Part shown: positions 10,778 to 23,003 of the stretch, piece after piece
How positions within the stretch are numbered: the stretch's first letter is position 1
How the letters are laid out: every line of letters starts with the position of its first letter
DNA from: Persicaria tinctoria
Lineage: Eukaryota; Streptophyta; Magnoliopsida; Caryophyllales; Polygonaceae
Reading direction: 5' to 3'
Length of the DNA: 64,000 bases
Assembly (NCBI GenBank): GCA_037127255.1
Contig: JBANSL010000009.1
Location: 24,950,475 to 25,014,474, forward strand
Notes under the pieces: model-generated
What the model was told of the DNA's origin: nothing
Databases searched by the model: none
Seen by the model: the letters and a program-made list of their open reading frames with translations, nothing else
Position numbers and translations under genes: made by a program

Positions 10778-11697
10778 AGACTCATTCAACTTTGTGAGTC
10801 ATGCATTATTCTCGAGCAAGGTTCAACTCCCCGAGCCAACACTGAAGACATACTTGTGCATTGGAGTTCAAGTGGAGGTCGAGCCACCTTAGAACAAGCT
10901 TAGGCCGAATTCTTCTAAGTGTTGGAACCTTTTTCAACTTAAGAATTCTATTGGGCTGAATTGGGCATTTCTAGCTATTATTTTTAAAGACCTTATTTAC
11001 TTATGTCTTAGGTGTTATTTTAATAAGCCCATTAGGATGTTAGATTATTTTTATTATTATTATTTCGGCCAGAACAGCCTTCTATGGCTTTATAATGCCG
11101 ATCACCCTATGTAAAACAATTGGAACTTTTATGAATACAATTCTCTCATATAGAGCGTATACACATCGAGTGTTTGTTGATTCAACTAGAGCTGTGCTCG
11201 TTGGTAATATATTGGTAATCTCAGCTTGGTTTGCTTTGCTGTTCATCAACTTCGCAAGACTTGGTGATCCGAGTATCCACAAGCCCCCTCCTTGTGCCTC
11301 CAAGTTGTCCACTTGGTTGTGTAGGGTTGCAGAGGCGGGTTGTGTAGTCGTTGATATTGGTTCCTACCTTCTACGGAAGCCCGGGGTCTCTATCTTGTTC
11401 TACATAGATCGTTTCAGTCCTTATCAGGTCGAGTCTTTCAATTCTTGCTCATAAAATTTGAGTCTTTCTTCATCATATTGCTGCATGGTGTCTTTGCTTA
11501 TTGTCGATCTTGAGTTCAGTCCAGTTCTTGAAGATCTTGTCGAGTCTTGCATAAATCTTGCATCTTTCTTGTTTAATTCTTGTTGCGTCTTTTAGTTCTT
11601 GATCAATCATGATTAAGTTCTTGCGTTTCGTGTTCAGTTCTTGAAGTTTCGTGCTTGTTATCGAAGATCGAACCAACCTACGGCTAACCCCGTATCA
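10778..11697 (+). repeat. Beta 5' LTR, truncated at its start
   Basis: Aligns base for base in length with 22889-23808 and ends CCCCGTATCA directly before the primer site. Its first 140 bp include the tail of the polyprotein frame, as in the 3' LTR. Confidence 0.9.
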
Positions 11698-11700
11698 AAT

Positions 11701-11712
11701 TGGCATCAGAGC
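11701..11712 (+). promoter_or_regulatory. Primer binding site, tRNA-iMet type
   Basis: TGGCATCAGAGC differs by one base from the plant consensus TGGTATCAGAGC and begins 3 nt after the LTR. Confidence 0.85.
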
Positions 11713-13016
11713 TTTGGTTTCCGACATCAAGATTGAGTCTTTTCTTTTCATAAACACAAAAACCCACAAAAAAGATTCCTTTTCTTGTTTTGGTTATTTT
11801 ACTTCTTGTTCTTTATTTGATTATTGCACTAATCTTGAGTTTGTGATTGTTTGTGTTGCATAGCCTATAAACACAAGCCTACCCGAGATCGTGGAGTCGA
11901 CCAGACCAGTGCGCACACCCCTTGTGTTCACTCTCCTAGCCGACGGCAATCATCTTGTCCCCATAGTCGAGTAAGCTTTGGTCGACAGCCCCACATTCAC
12001 ACCCAAAGAAACCATAGTTTGCTTTGTTCTATCTTTGGAATTTTGATATATCTTTTATCTAAATTCTATTTATCTATTGCTTTTATTATAAATCTGATTT
12101 GTGGTAGATATAATCCCTATTTATCTATCATTTATCTTTAAAGCTTTAGATAGATCCACTTAGCAAAGATAACATAAGCCTTACCTATTTACTTATCTTT
12201 AGGGATGCATATTTGATCTTTTATCACCATCTTCATCAGATTTTCGAGTCCTCCCTTGTTTAGGTGTTCTTTCTTGCATTAGTTGAAAAAAAAAAACAGA
12301 AGAGAAATCAGTCCGAAAATTACAAAAAAGAAAGAAAGAAAGTGTTTGTTAGTTGTTTGTTGATCTAGTGCAAGAAAGCTCCAAGGACTAACCTTTTTGG
12401 TGATTCCCTAGCCCTAAATCGACAGCCCTACTCCCCAAACACATTACCTCCACAAAATTCTAAATTGAAACCCTACCTTGCAACTATAACATCACAGCTT
12501 AAAGGTTTTCAATCAAAAGAGGTAAATTTCCATTCTTTATTAGTTTCTTTTATTCTCTCTCTACTGCAGCTACTGTCGAGTGCTTCTCTCTTTTGATCGA
12601 GTCCTATTGCTGCTGTGTCGAGTTGTTGTTGTTTGTGTCGAGCACTCTTTACCATTGTCGAGTGCAAAGCTGGTAGTGTCGAAGAGATCTCAGCCCCTGC
12701 CGAATTCTCTCTAGTGTTGTGTCGAGTACTTAAAGCCCTTGTGAGTGCTTGTTTGGGTCTGTCGAGTCCTATACTTGCTTACATCGAGTTCTCTACAGCC
12801 TTTGTTGAGTTCTCTTATGTGTTGTTCATTCATTCTCTTGATTGCATACTTTGATTGTTAAGTTTATTGCTTGGTTGTTGATTTGCCCAAAGCGAATTGC
12901 CCTAGCAACCGTGATATATCAATCAGAGAGGGAGTGTGAGCGAAACACAATTGTGAGTTGTTTATAAGGTTTACTAACCTTTAAGTTAGTTCTTTGTTTC
13001 TTTTCTCTTTGTTATA
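11713..13016 (+). other. Beta leader (5' UTR) with repeated GTCGAGT words
   Basis: No gene is visible between the primer site and gag. At 12570-12800 the word GTCGAG recurs about eight times at 20-40-bp spacing. Packaging or dimerisation signals would be expected here, but none can be named. Confidence 0.5.
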
Positions 13017-16000
13017 ATGTCTAACAATCAAGGTAACAATGGTGGTAACAATGCCACGAACTCAAGTACAACAGTAACTCCCGAGCAATTTGCCACCTTG
13101 ATGAACAATGTGAACAACATGATGAACACATTGGCTGGCATGGCTACCGTCCCTGAAACCTTGGCTACACTACAAGCCAAGATGACGGCTTTGGAGAATT
13201 CTAGGCCGAGTGGTTCTAACACCGTAGGTGGCCAGCAAGAGCGAGTGCAAGTTGAGACGCCTCAAGATGAAAGAGAGGTCGTTAATCCTAACCCTATTCC
13301 TAATCCTAATCCTCATGTTAATATTAATTTACAGAATCCTTTATTCAATGAAAACAACTCTCCACGAGGTGGGAGAAATGATCGGAATAATGGGTTTGTT
13401 AATGTGCAAGGTCAAGGACAAGGAAGGGGAAGAGGATGTGGCTATCAAGAGCAATTCTATTACTCGGAGCAAGATGACGACTTCCAAGAAGAGGAGTATT
13501 GGGAGCAAGGCCCGAGACGGAATCAAAGGGGAAATCAGAACCGACCGCCTAGGTACAACGATGACGACGGCATGGGTAAGGTTAAGGTAAAGATTCCTCC
13601 TTTTGATGGTAAGACCGATCCAGATGCTTATATAGATTGGGAAATTAAAATGGAACAAATATGGAATTGTCACAATTTCTCAGAGGCTAAGAAAGTACAA
13701 CTAGCTTCCCTAGAGTTTCAAGGCTTTGCATTAATCTGGTGGGATAATCTTGTTAAGGAAAGAAGAAGATCCCTTGATGCACCTATTGCTTCTTGGGAAA
13801 AACTAAAAGTAGTCATGAGAAATAGGTTTGTACCTCAACATTATGATAGAGAGCTATTGACCAGATTAGAAAATCTAAAACAAGGTAGTAAAACTGTTGA
13901 GGAAACATTCAATGTTATGCAAGAAGCCATGGCTTGAGCTAATATAGTAGAAACTCATGAGAAAATAAATGTTAGATATCTTAGAATCTTGCATCCTGCT
14001 TTAGCTCATGAAATTGATTATTTTCCCTATACTACTCCTACTGACCTTTTACATCTAGCTATGAAAGTAGAAAAGGGACAACGCTACAAGAGCCAAGGCA
14101 ATAGAGTGTCGAGTGGCCAGCAACAAGGGTGGCGCCAATCTCGGCCCCAACAGCCCCAGGGACGCTCGGAAATGCGCTTTAGAGAGCGAGCTCAGCAGCC
14201 CCAAGGGAGGAGTGATGGCCGACAGCCCCAACAGCCCCTCGACAAGGGTAAACGCCCATGGAATGGACGAGAATCGTCTGGGACATCTACTGGTCCCGAA
14301 AGGAGTAATCCTAACCCTTCTACCCTTCGTTCTAGATATATTGTGTGTTTTAAATGTCAAGGTAGAGGTCATTATATGAAGGATTGCCCTAATAAGAAAA
14401 CTCTTATGGTTAATCACTTAGGAGAATATGAATCTGAAAATTCTTGTGATGAACCTGACGAGCATGCTAATGACAATGATCAAAACCTAAACCTTGTATG
14501 TTATGATAATGATGATGATGAGGTCGAATATGAGCATGGAGAGTCTTTGATTATTAGGAGAGTTTTAAGTGTTGTTCCTACACCATGTGATGATAATCAA
14601 AGAGAAAATTTGTTTCATACTCGTTGTCTAGTTAAAGGAAAGGTTGTAAATGTGATCATTGATGGAGGTAGTTGTTGTAATTTAGCTAGTCAAGAAATGG
14701 TTGAGAAATTACATCTACCTACAGTCCAACACCCTAGACCTTACAAATTGCATTGGATGAATGATTGTGGACTATTGAAAGTAAATATGCAAGTTAAAGT
14801 GCATATTAAACTAGGAAATTATGAAGATGATGTTTTATGTGGTGTTTTGCCTATGCAAGCTTGTCATATTCTATTAGGACGTCCTTGGCAATCTGATCGC
14901 AAGGTTATTCATTATGGGTTTACTAATCGCTATACCTTTACTTTTCAGGGAAAGAATGTCATTCTCAAGCCCATGACACCTACGCAAGTAGCTGATGAGA
15001 TTGAGAAGCACAAGGTAAGTAAAGGCGAGTTAGATAAGGAGGCTCAGCCGAGCCAAGTGGATCCCCAAACTCGGCCTAAGAGTGTGTTCTTGGCTTCCAA
15101 AAGCACATTCATAGACGAATTTGCGGATGGTGGAACTGTTCTTATGCGCCTTTGCAAGAGCTTGAGCATGTTGAGTGAAGAGCTTAAAGCTTCTCTTCCA
15201 TCAAACATTCTCGCTCTTCTTGAGGAGTTTAAGGATGTGTTTCCCGATGACATACCACCAGGTCTACCCCCTATTCGTGGAATTGAGCATCAAATTGATC
15301 TTATTCCGGGGGCTGCATTGCCTAATAGACCTGCGTACCGTATGAATCCCACTGAGACCCAAGAGGTCCAAACCCAAGTCCAGGAACTGTTGGATAAGGG
15401 TTACATTCGAATTAGCTTAAGTCCTAGTGTTGTACCTGTGTTATTAGTCCCTAAGAAAGATGGTTCATGGAGAATGTGTGTAGATTGTAGGGCTATTAAC
15501 AACATTACTATTAAATATCGTCATTCTATTCCTAGATTAGATGATATGCTAGATGAGTTAAATGGAGCTTCTATATTCTCAAAAATAGATCTTAGGAGTG
15601 GCTATCATCAAATTAGAATGAAAGAGGGTGATGAATGGAAAACGACCTTTAAGATTAAGCTAGGCTTATATGAGTGGTTGGTTATGCCTTTTGGTTTAAC
15701 TAATGCTCCTAGTACCTTTATGCGCTTAATGAATCATGTGCTTCGAGATTTCATTGGAAAATTTGTTGTTGTTTACTTTGATGATATACTAATTTATAGC
15801 AAGTCTTCTAATGAACATGAATCACATCTTAGAGAAGTGCTTAAAACGCTAAGAATTGAACGCTTGTATGCTAATTTAAAGAAATGTGAGCTATGTAATG
15901 AACAAGTGTCTTTTCTTGGATTTGTAGTGAGCTCGAATGAACAGCGTGTCGATGAGGCTAAGATCAAGGCGATCCAAGATTGGCCAACACCCACCAACAT

Positions 16001-17228
16001 CGGCCATGTGCGCAACTTCCAAGGATTGGCGAGCTTCTACCATCGATTTGTACGAGATTTCAGCACCATCTCGGCACCTCTTACTGAGCTCACGAAAAAG
16101 AGGAGTGAGTTCACATGGGGAGCAGTTCAGGAAGAGGCATTCAACACACTTAAGGACAAGCTCCCACACGCACCCCTACTAGCTTTGCCGGACTTCTCTC
16201 AGCCCTTTGAAGTAGAGTGTGATGCTAGCGGAGTTAGAATTAGTGGAGTCCTTATGTAGGGAGGTAAGCCTATTGCTTTCTTTTCTGAAAAGTTGAAGGG
16301 TGCTTGTCTTAATTACTCTACCTATGATAAAGAATTGTATGCTTTGTTTAGAGTACTTAAGACATGGTCTCACTATCTATGGCCTAGCAAGTTTATTCTT
16401 AGAACTGATCATGAGTCTTTAAAACACTTTAAAAGCCAAGATAAACTTGATAGGAGACATGGTAGATGGATGGAATTCATTGAAACATTCCCTTATGTGA
16501 TTAAGTATAAGAAAGGCAAAGACAATGTGGTTGTTGATGCATTATCTAGAAGACATGCTTTAGGAGCTGATTTCGAGTCTAATGTGTTAGCTAGGAGACA
16601 TGTTCTTTTAACCACTTTGGATTCTAGAGTCTTAGGCTTTGTTTACATAAAGGAATTGTATGAATCTGATTTGGATTTTGGAGAGGTCTTTCGAAAATGC
16701 TTAGAAAAGGGTCCAAATGACAGCTTTTATTTACATCAAGGATTCTTATTTCGAAAAGATCAAGTGTGCATTCCTAGATGTTCTCTACGATTATTACTTG
16801 TTAGTGAAGCCCATAGTGGTGGATTAATGTGACATTTTGGTAGAGATAAGACATATACACTGAAATCACATTTTTATTGGCCACATATGCTTAGGGATGT
16901 AGAACATTGCCTTAAAAGATGCATAGATTGCATAAAAGCTAAAGCTAAGCTTATACCCCATGGCCTATATACACCACTACCGACCTCCTCAGCCCCTTGG
17001 GAAGACATTTCTATGGATTTTATTGTTGGGTTGCCTAGAACTAAGAAGGGGAGAGATTCGATCTTTGTAGTGGTTGATAGGTTCTCTAAAATGTCTCATT
17101 TCATTGCATGCCACAAAACTGATGATGCTACCAATGTTGCTAATCTATTCTTTAGAGAAGTAGTTAGGTTGCATGGCATGCCTAAAACCATTGTTAGTGA
17201 TAGGGATGTGAAATTCTTAAGTCATTTT
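13017..17228 (+). pseudogene. Beta gag-pol polyprotein, first part (CRM clade)
   Basis: One frame runs from ATG 13017 with Asn-rich gag start, gag core (FDGKTDPDAYIDWE, FALIWWDNLVKERR), zinc knuckle CFKCQGRGHYMKDC, protease [10 protein letters not shown], reverse transcriptase (LPNRPAYRM, VLLVPKKDGSWRMC, YFDDILIYS), RNase H ([20 protein letters not shown]), integrase zinc finger (C-X2-C at 16917-16932) and core MDFIVGLP...VSDRDVKFL. In-frame stops at 13935 (TGA), 16257 (TAG) and 16830 (TGA) break it, and gamma interrupts the integrase at 17229. Two of the stops replace codons by C-to-T changes (CGA and CAG). The RT and integrase catalytic residues visible are otherwise intact. Start choice: first ATG in frame, followed by a typical low-complexity gag N-terminus. 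Confidence 0.93.
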
Positions 17229-18040
17229 TGATGAGTTTCCTCTTGAGGATCCTTAAATATCAGTACAAAGTAAGTCGGAACAAGGCTCGAATCAGCCGGT
17301 GGAAGATAGATGATAGAGATGGATTTCGGTGGAATATTTGGGGTATTTTTGTGATAATGATAAAACTCAGATTTGGGGGAAAACAAACTGAATTTTATAA
17401 AGGATAGGTGAACAAAAACAAGTGGATATGACTCACCACAAGTTCTTGAACAAAGATAAAGTACAAACGGATATTACGCACCGAAAATACAAGATCGGAC
17501 CTTCGATATGACTCACGAAGGAGATGAAGTTTTCAAGCTTCAAACAAAGGATATAAACCTGGTTTTTTTATGAGAATTTCGTGCCCCCTAATGGCCATAA
17601 GGGCTGAGTAATATAGAGGAAGTTTGTGGACAACTTGTGCATGCTTGGGAAAAGGTGGCTTGCATTAAATGCAATCTTGGAAGTTGTTCTCTACACAAAA
17701 GGACCAGCTGCATGGGGGATGTATTCCATGATGTCTTCTCTTCCCAATGTGCCTTTAAATGCATGAGAAGTTTGAATTTGAATCAGATTTGGCTCCATAA
17801 TAAATAGCGGGAACCGAGGCATTTCCGGGCTTCTTGGGCTGCGGGTTGCGATCTTCAATTTGTTGTAAACTTATGAATGCTTGACCTTGATCTTCATAGT
17901 TTATGGAAATGGTTAAGAGTCCTTGAAGAAGGCCGGCTTGAAGACGTCTTGTCCGAGCTCGAGTGATGGATCCGAGAGGCTGCTCATTTGGAGCTTCGGT
18001 AGGTCTAGCTTCTTGATTGATTCTAGGTGTGATCACATCA
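17229..18040 (-). repeat. Gamma 3' LTR
   Basis: On the minus strand it begins TGATGTGATCACACC and ends GGAAACTCATCA. It contains the last ~95 codons of the gamma frame, including SITRARTRRLQAGL. Confidence 0.93.
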
Positions 18041-20259
18041 TCCTCCCTTCCTTGAAAAGGATTCGACCTCGAATCAGACCCGGCATCTTGTTCATCATCA
18101 CCTACAACAAAAGAAGACAAGTCAGCAACATTGAACACATCATGAACACCATACTCACCGGGAAGTTTAATTTTGTAGGCATTGTTGTTGATCTTTTCAA
18201 GCACTTGAAATGGGCCATCTCTTCTTGGCTTCAGCTTGGAATTTCTCAATGCAGGAAATCGATCTTTTCTAAGATGAATCCATACAAGATCACCTGGATC
18301 AAATTCAACAAAAGCAAGACATTCTTCCCACCTACAAAGGTTAGTTTTCAACAAAAGTCGAAGCAAATCGCCAAGAATTCTGTTCACAAATTCAGTTTGT
18401 CCATCCGTTTGAGGATGATATGATGTAGAGAAAAGCAACTTAGTTACTAGTTTAGACCAAATTATTTTCCAGAAATAACTAAGAAACTTAACATCACAAT
18501 TAGAGACAATGGTCTTAGGAATTCCATGCAATCTAACAACTTCTATAAAGAACAAATAAGCACCATGAGAATCATTGTCGGTTTTATTTCATGCAATGAA
18601 ATGAGCCAGTTTGGAAAACCTATCAACCACAACAAAGATAGAATCTCTCATCCCTTTGGACCGAGGAAGTCCCAACACAAAATCCATGCAAAGGTCTTCC
18701 CAAGGAGCATGAGGAATAGGCAAGGGTGTGTACAAAGCATGAAGATTCATTTTGGACTTAGTATTTAAACAAGTAGTACATGCAGCACAAAACTTCTCTA
18801 CGTCGCTATGCATGTGAAGCCAAAAGAAGTGTTCCTTCAAAGTATTCAAGGTTTTGGTAACACCCAAATGTCCCATTAACCCACCTCCATGAGCATCATG
18901 AACAAGCAGCCTACGAATGAAACTACTAGGGATGCAAAGCTTTTCACACTTAAAGAGATGCATGTAAAACCGATCACGACTACGCTTATTCATGCAAATG
19001 TGATAGATTTCACCAAAATCAGCATCATTAGCATATAATTCATGCATGAAAGCAAAGCCCAACATTTTAACATCTAGGGTAGAGATAAGAGAATACCTCC
19101 TTAAGAGTGCATCAACCACTACATTGTCTCCCCCCTGCTTGTACTTGATCACAAATGGGAAAGCTTCTATGAATTCAACCAATAAAGTAGAAACACTTAG
19201 TGGAGGTAGATAATTCAAATCTTGGGAAACAAACAAATTATCTTTAAAAAGCACAAGAAAGCATGTTTTACTTCCCTGAATTGCATACTCCACTTCTTTC
19301 TCCTTAGCTAGGAGAATCTGGTGAGAACTAGCCATGTTTGAACCAATAGCAAGCATTTTCTTTTGCTTTCTTCTCTCCAAGTTCGCTACATGGTCTGCAA
19401 CAATCTCATGAGGGGCCATAGGATGAAGTGTAATTTTCTTACCTTCCATTTGGAATGTGTGCTCATTGGTGACGCCATTGTGGAGGACACCACGATCATA
19501 TTGCCACAGTCTCCCTAGATGAAGGTGACACGTTGTCATGGGAAGAACATCACAAAGGATCTCATCTATATACCCTCCAATGGCAAATGCAGTCATTGCT
19601 TGCTTATCAACTCTTAGAGGTGCCTTGGAATTCAGCCAATTCAAGGTGTATGGTTGCGGGTGGGGGCTGCATTTGAGGTTGAACCTATCTACAACCTCTT
19701 GATCAATAAGATTACAACAAGATCCTCCATCAACTATAACACTACATACCTTGTCTTTGATGAGGCATCGAGTATGGAAGAGGCTCTCTCTTTGAGTGGG
19801 TAAAGAAAGAGCATCATTGGAGATTAATGCTCTCTTTACCACAAAACACTGCCCAACATCAGCATTAGCATGAATCTCCTCTTCTTTATCTTCTAAGGTT
19901 GGTTCTTCTTGGCTCTCCTCCTCAGATTCATACTCTCCTTGATCATTGAGTAGCACTTGCTTTTGAGTACGACATTCTCTAGAAAAATGACCCTTACCCA
20001 AGTACTTATCAAGCTTTTCATCTAGGCCTCTCAATATGCCTTCCTTAAATTTCTCATACTCTTGTTGTCTCTCAACTGCATATTCTTCCCTATTTTGTCG
20101 AAGAATGGCTTGCAAATCAGCTAGGGTGGGGGCTTTTCCTTCCCTTGTTCTCTCATACTCTTGTTGTCTCCTAGCTGCATCTTCTTCCCTAAATTGTCGA
20201 AAAATGGCTTGCAAATCAGCCAGGGTGGGGTATCTTCCTTCATTTCCTGCATTAGACAT
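17755..20259 (-). pseudogene. Gamma gag-pol remnant (protease and integrase kept, RT deleted)
   Basis: From ATG 20259: two copies of a [19 protein letters not shown] module, then a direct jump to half a zinc knuckle ([13 protein letters not shown]), protease [12 protein letters not shown], an RNase H tail ([14 protein letters not shown]) with no RT before it, integrase zinc finger (C-X2-C) and core [16 protein letters not shown] at about 18580 splits the frame. It then reads VSNCDVKFL (the DDE aspartate of SDRD replaced by N) and [13 protein letters not shown], and jumps from FVEF to DPGDLVWIH. It ends inside the 3' LTR. At least three separate in-frame or near in-frame deletions are visible. 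Confidence 0.9.
18041..18056 (-). promoter_or_regulatory. Gamma polypurine tract
   Basis: CAAGGAAGGGAGGA on the minus strand directly precedes the 3' LTR start TGATGTG. Confidence 0.9.
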
Positions 20260-21315
20260 GTTTTCCTACACACAAAATGCACAAACAAAAGGCCAAACAA
20301 AGAAGAACCGAGAAAATCACAAAAACATGCAAACACGTTAGGGTTAGAAATCAAAAGATCTCTCTCTCACCTCCCTCATATTCTTTTCACTCATGAATTT
20401 TTCCTTTGGGGGTGAAACTCTCTCTCACTTTGAATGTGATCTCACTTCACTCAAAACTCAGATTGTAAGCGCACAAGTATGCAAACGATACTTCTTCAAG
20501 CAAGCGATGTGAGGGTGCTTCTTCCTTGCTCTACATGGTCTATCTCCGCTGAGGCAAGGCTACTTAGTGATGCTGTCCTGGAAACTCACACAAAGTATGA
20601 AAAGCACAAGCCAAGGCAAGCCCAAAGGCGAGTATTTACCAAATTCCAAAATCAAGTAAGTAATGCTCGAATGGGAAAGGGAAAACAAGGTTTAGACAAG
20701 GCAAGGAACAAGGCTTGGAGTAGCTAGTGATATGATGAGAATGTCTTGTTTTTGAGAACAACAACAACACAACTTGCACTTCAAATGCTCACAACTTGCA
20801 CATAGAACAACTTTTGGAGCTTTTCTAACTTCTTCTCTTCTTCTTTTCTTTTCTCTTTTTTTTTTTCTGTTTTTTTTCTTTTCTATTTTCCAGAATCCAA
20901 GAACACAACAACACATGCAAATCAGAACTTACTTCAATCTTCAAACACTTATCAAGCACATTCCATCAATAGATCATCACCATATACTATGCAAAGCATT
21001 AGGAGAATAATGGTGCAACACTTTTGAGGGTGAAGTTCAGATTCTGGGTAAGAAGGATGAAGGTTCATGCAAACACACAAGAACACTAGATAGAAGCATG
21101 GAAAACCGAAATGACAATGGATAGATTTGATTTTTTTTTTGCAGACCTTAAACACACATATGAAGGTACAAAGGATGAAAAAATAAATGATGGATAAAGG
21201 CTGGAGAATAATCAGAAACAAGGATGGATAGAAATGGCTGAAAATCGAGCAAAACAAACCGAAAATGGAGAGGTAATTCGTACCCCTTTGGCTTGAGAAA
21301 CTTACCTTGAAGATA
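20260..21315 (-). other. Gamma leader (5' UTR)
   Basis: About 1.05 kb between primer site and gag ATG, with pyrimidine-rich tracts near 20830-20890. No gene is recognised. Confidence 0.6.
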
Positions 21316-21327
21316 GCTCTGATACCA
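21316..21327 (-). promoter_or_regulatory. Gamma primer binding site (tRNA-iMet)
   Basis: TGGTATCAGAGC on the minus strand, an exact match to the plant iMet-type primer site, 2 nt from the LTR. Confidence 0.95.
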
Positions 21328-21329
21328 CT

Positions 21330-22142
21330 TGATGAGTTTCCCCTTGAGGATCCTTAAATCTCAGTACAAAGTAAGTCGGAACAAGGCTCGAATCAGCCGG
21401 TGGAAGATAGATGATAGAGATGGATTTCGGTGGAATATTTTTGGTATTTTTGTGATAATGATAAAACTCAGATTTGGGGGAAAACAAACTGAATTTTATA
21501 AAGGATAGGTGAACAAAAACAAGTGGATATGACTCACCACAAGTTCTTGAACAAAGATAAAGTACAAACGGATATTACGCACCGAAAATACAAGATCGGA
21601 CCTTCGATATGACTCACGAAGGAGATGAAGTTTTCAAGCTTCAAACAAAGGATATAAACCTGGTTTTTTATGAGAATTTCGTGCCCCCTAATGGCCATAA
21701 GGGCTGAGTAATATAGAGGAAGTTTGTGGACAACTTGTGCATGCTTGGGAAAAGGTGGCTTGCATTAAATGCAATCTTGGAAGTTGTTCTCTACACAAAA
21801 GGACCAGCTGCATGGGGGATGTATTCCATGATGTCTTCTCTTCCCAATGTGCCTTTAAATGCATGAGAAGTTTGAATTTGAATCAGATTTGGCTCCATAA
21901 TAAATAGCGGGAACCGAGGCATTTCCGGGCTTCTTGGGCTGCGGGTTGCGATCTTCAATTTGTTGTAAACTTATGAATGCTTGACCTTGATCTTCATAGT
22001 TTATGGAAATGGTTAAGAGTCCTTGAAGAAGGCCGGCTTGAAGACGTCTTGTCAGAGCTCGAGTGATGGATCCGAGAGAGGCTGCTCATTTGGAGCTTCG
22101 GTAGGTCTAGCTTCTTGATTGATCCTAGGTGTGATCACATCA
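21330..22142 (-). repeat. Gamma 5' LTR
   Basis: Nearly identical to 17229-18040, ending next to the primer site at 21316-21327. Confidence 0.93.
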
Positions 22143-22147
22143 ATTTT

Positions 22148-23003
22148 TGGCGTACCTTATGGAATAAATTGGGAACTAGATTGCTATTCTCTACTTCTAG
22201 CCACCCCCAAACTGATGGCCAAACTGAGCTGACTAATAGAACCCTTGCTACTGTCCTAAGAGCCATTATTAGGAATAATTTGAAACTTTGGGAAAAAGGC
22301 TTACCTCGTGTGGAATTTTCTTATAACAGAACCATGCATTCGGCTACTAAAATCTCTCCATTTGAATGTGTGTATGGTGTTAATCCACTAACCCCTTTTG
22401 ATCTTACTCCATATCCTATGAGAGACAAAGAATCATTTGAGGCAGGTAAGCATGTCGAGTTCATTAAGGAGCTGCATGAACGAACTCGTGAGAAGCTGAA
22501 GCTAAAGGCTGAATACAATGCTAACAAGGGACGTCGCTTGGTCACATTTCAGCCTGGAGATCTTGTATGGGCGCACTTAAGGAATGAGCGGTTTTCCAGA
22601 AGCTCGGAAGAACAATCTCTCCCCACGAGGTGATGGACCATTTCGAGTGAAGAAGAGAGTGGGTGACAATGCCTACCAATTGGAACTTCCTGGAGACATG
22701 GGCGTGAGCGCTGCATTCAACGTCGCCGATCTAATCCCTTACTTCGCAGTGGATGAAGACTTGGATTCGTGGTCGAATCCTTTTCAAGAAGGGGAGGTTG
22801 ATGCGGGACAATCTTCTACAGCTCCAGACACACCCATCATTCTTGGAAAAGGACCAATGACTCGAGCTAGAGCTAAGAAGCTTCAGAGAGACTCATTCAA
22901 CTTTGTGAGTCATGCATTATTCTCGAGCAAGGTTCAACTCCCCGAGCCAACATTGAAGACATACTTGTGCATTGGAGTTCAAGTGGAGGCCGAGCCACCT
23001 TAG
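22148..23003 (+). pseudogene. Beta gag-pol polyprotein, second part (integrase C-terminus and tail)
   Basis: Resumes right after gamma and its [35 protein letters not shown] (with the catalytic-E region after it), MHSATKISPFECVYG, FQPGDLVWAHLR. A frameshift near 22590-22620 separates this from SPRGDGPFRVKKRVGDNAYQ and the tail GPMTRARAKKLQ. The tail from 22799 is encoded inside the 3' LTR and ends at 23003. No classical chromodomain is visible, as in CRM-clade members that carry a short CR motif or none. Confidence 0.88.
22786..22798 (+). promoter_or_regulatory. Beta polypurine tract
   Basis: AAGAAGGGGAGGT directly before the 3' LTR start TGATGCGGGAC. It lies within the coding frame. Confidence 0.9.

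Larger units (their letters stand above)
17229..22142 (-). mobile_element. CRM-type element, family gamma, internally deleted, TSD ATTTT
   Basis: Complete LTRs at 17229-18040 (3') and 21330-22142 (5'), a perfect primer site, a polypurine tract, and a 5-bp TSD ATTTT on both sides. By eye the LTRs differ by about six substitutions and two small indels in ~812 bp, so it is a recent insertion. The body lacks the gag core, all of reverse transcriptase and part of integrase. It could have moved only with proteins from another copy. Confidence 0.95.

Noticed and set aside
20774..21010. Lys/Phe-rich ORFs in the gamma leader
   Set aside because: Produced by a polypyrimidine tract on one strand; between primer site and gag, no conservation visible.
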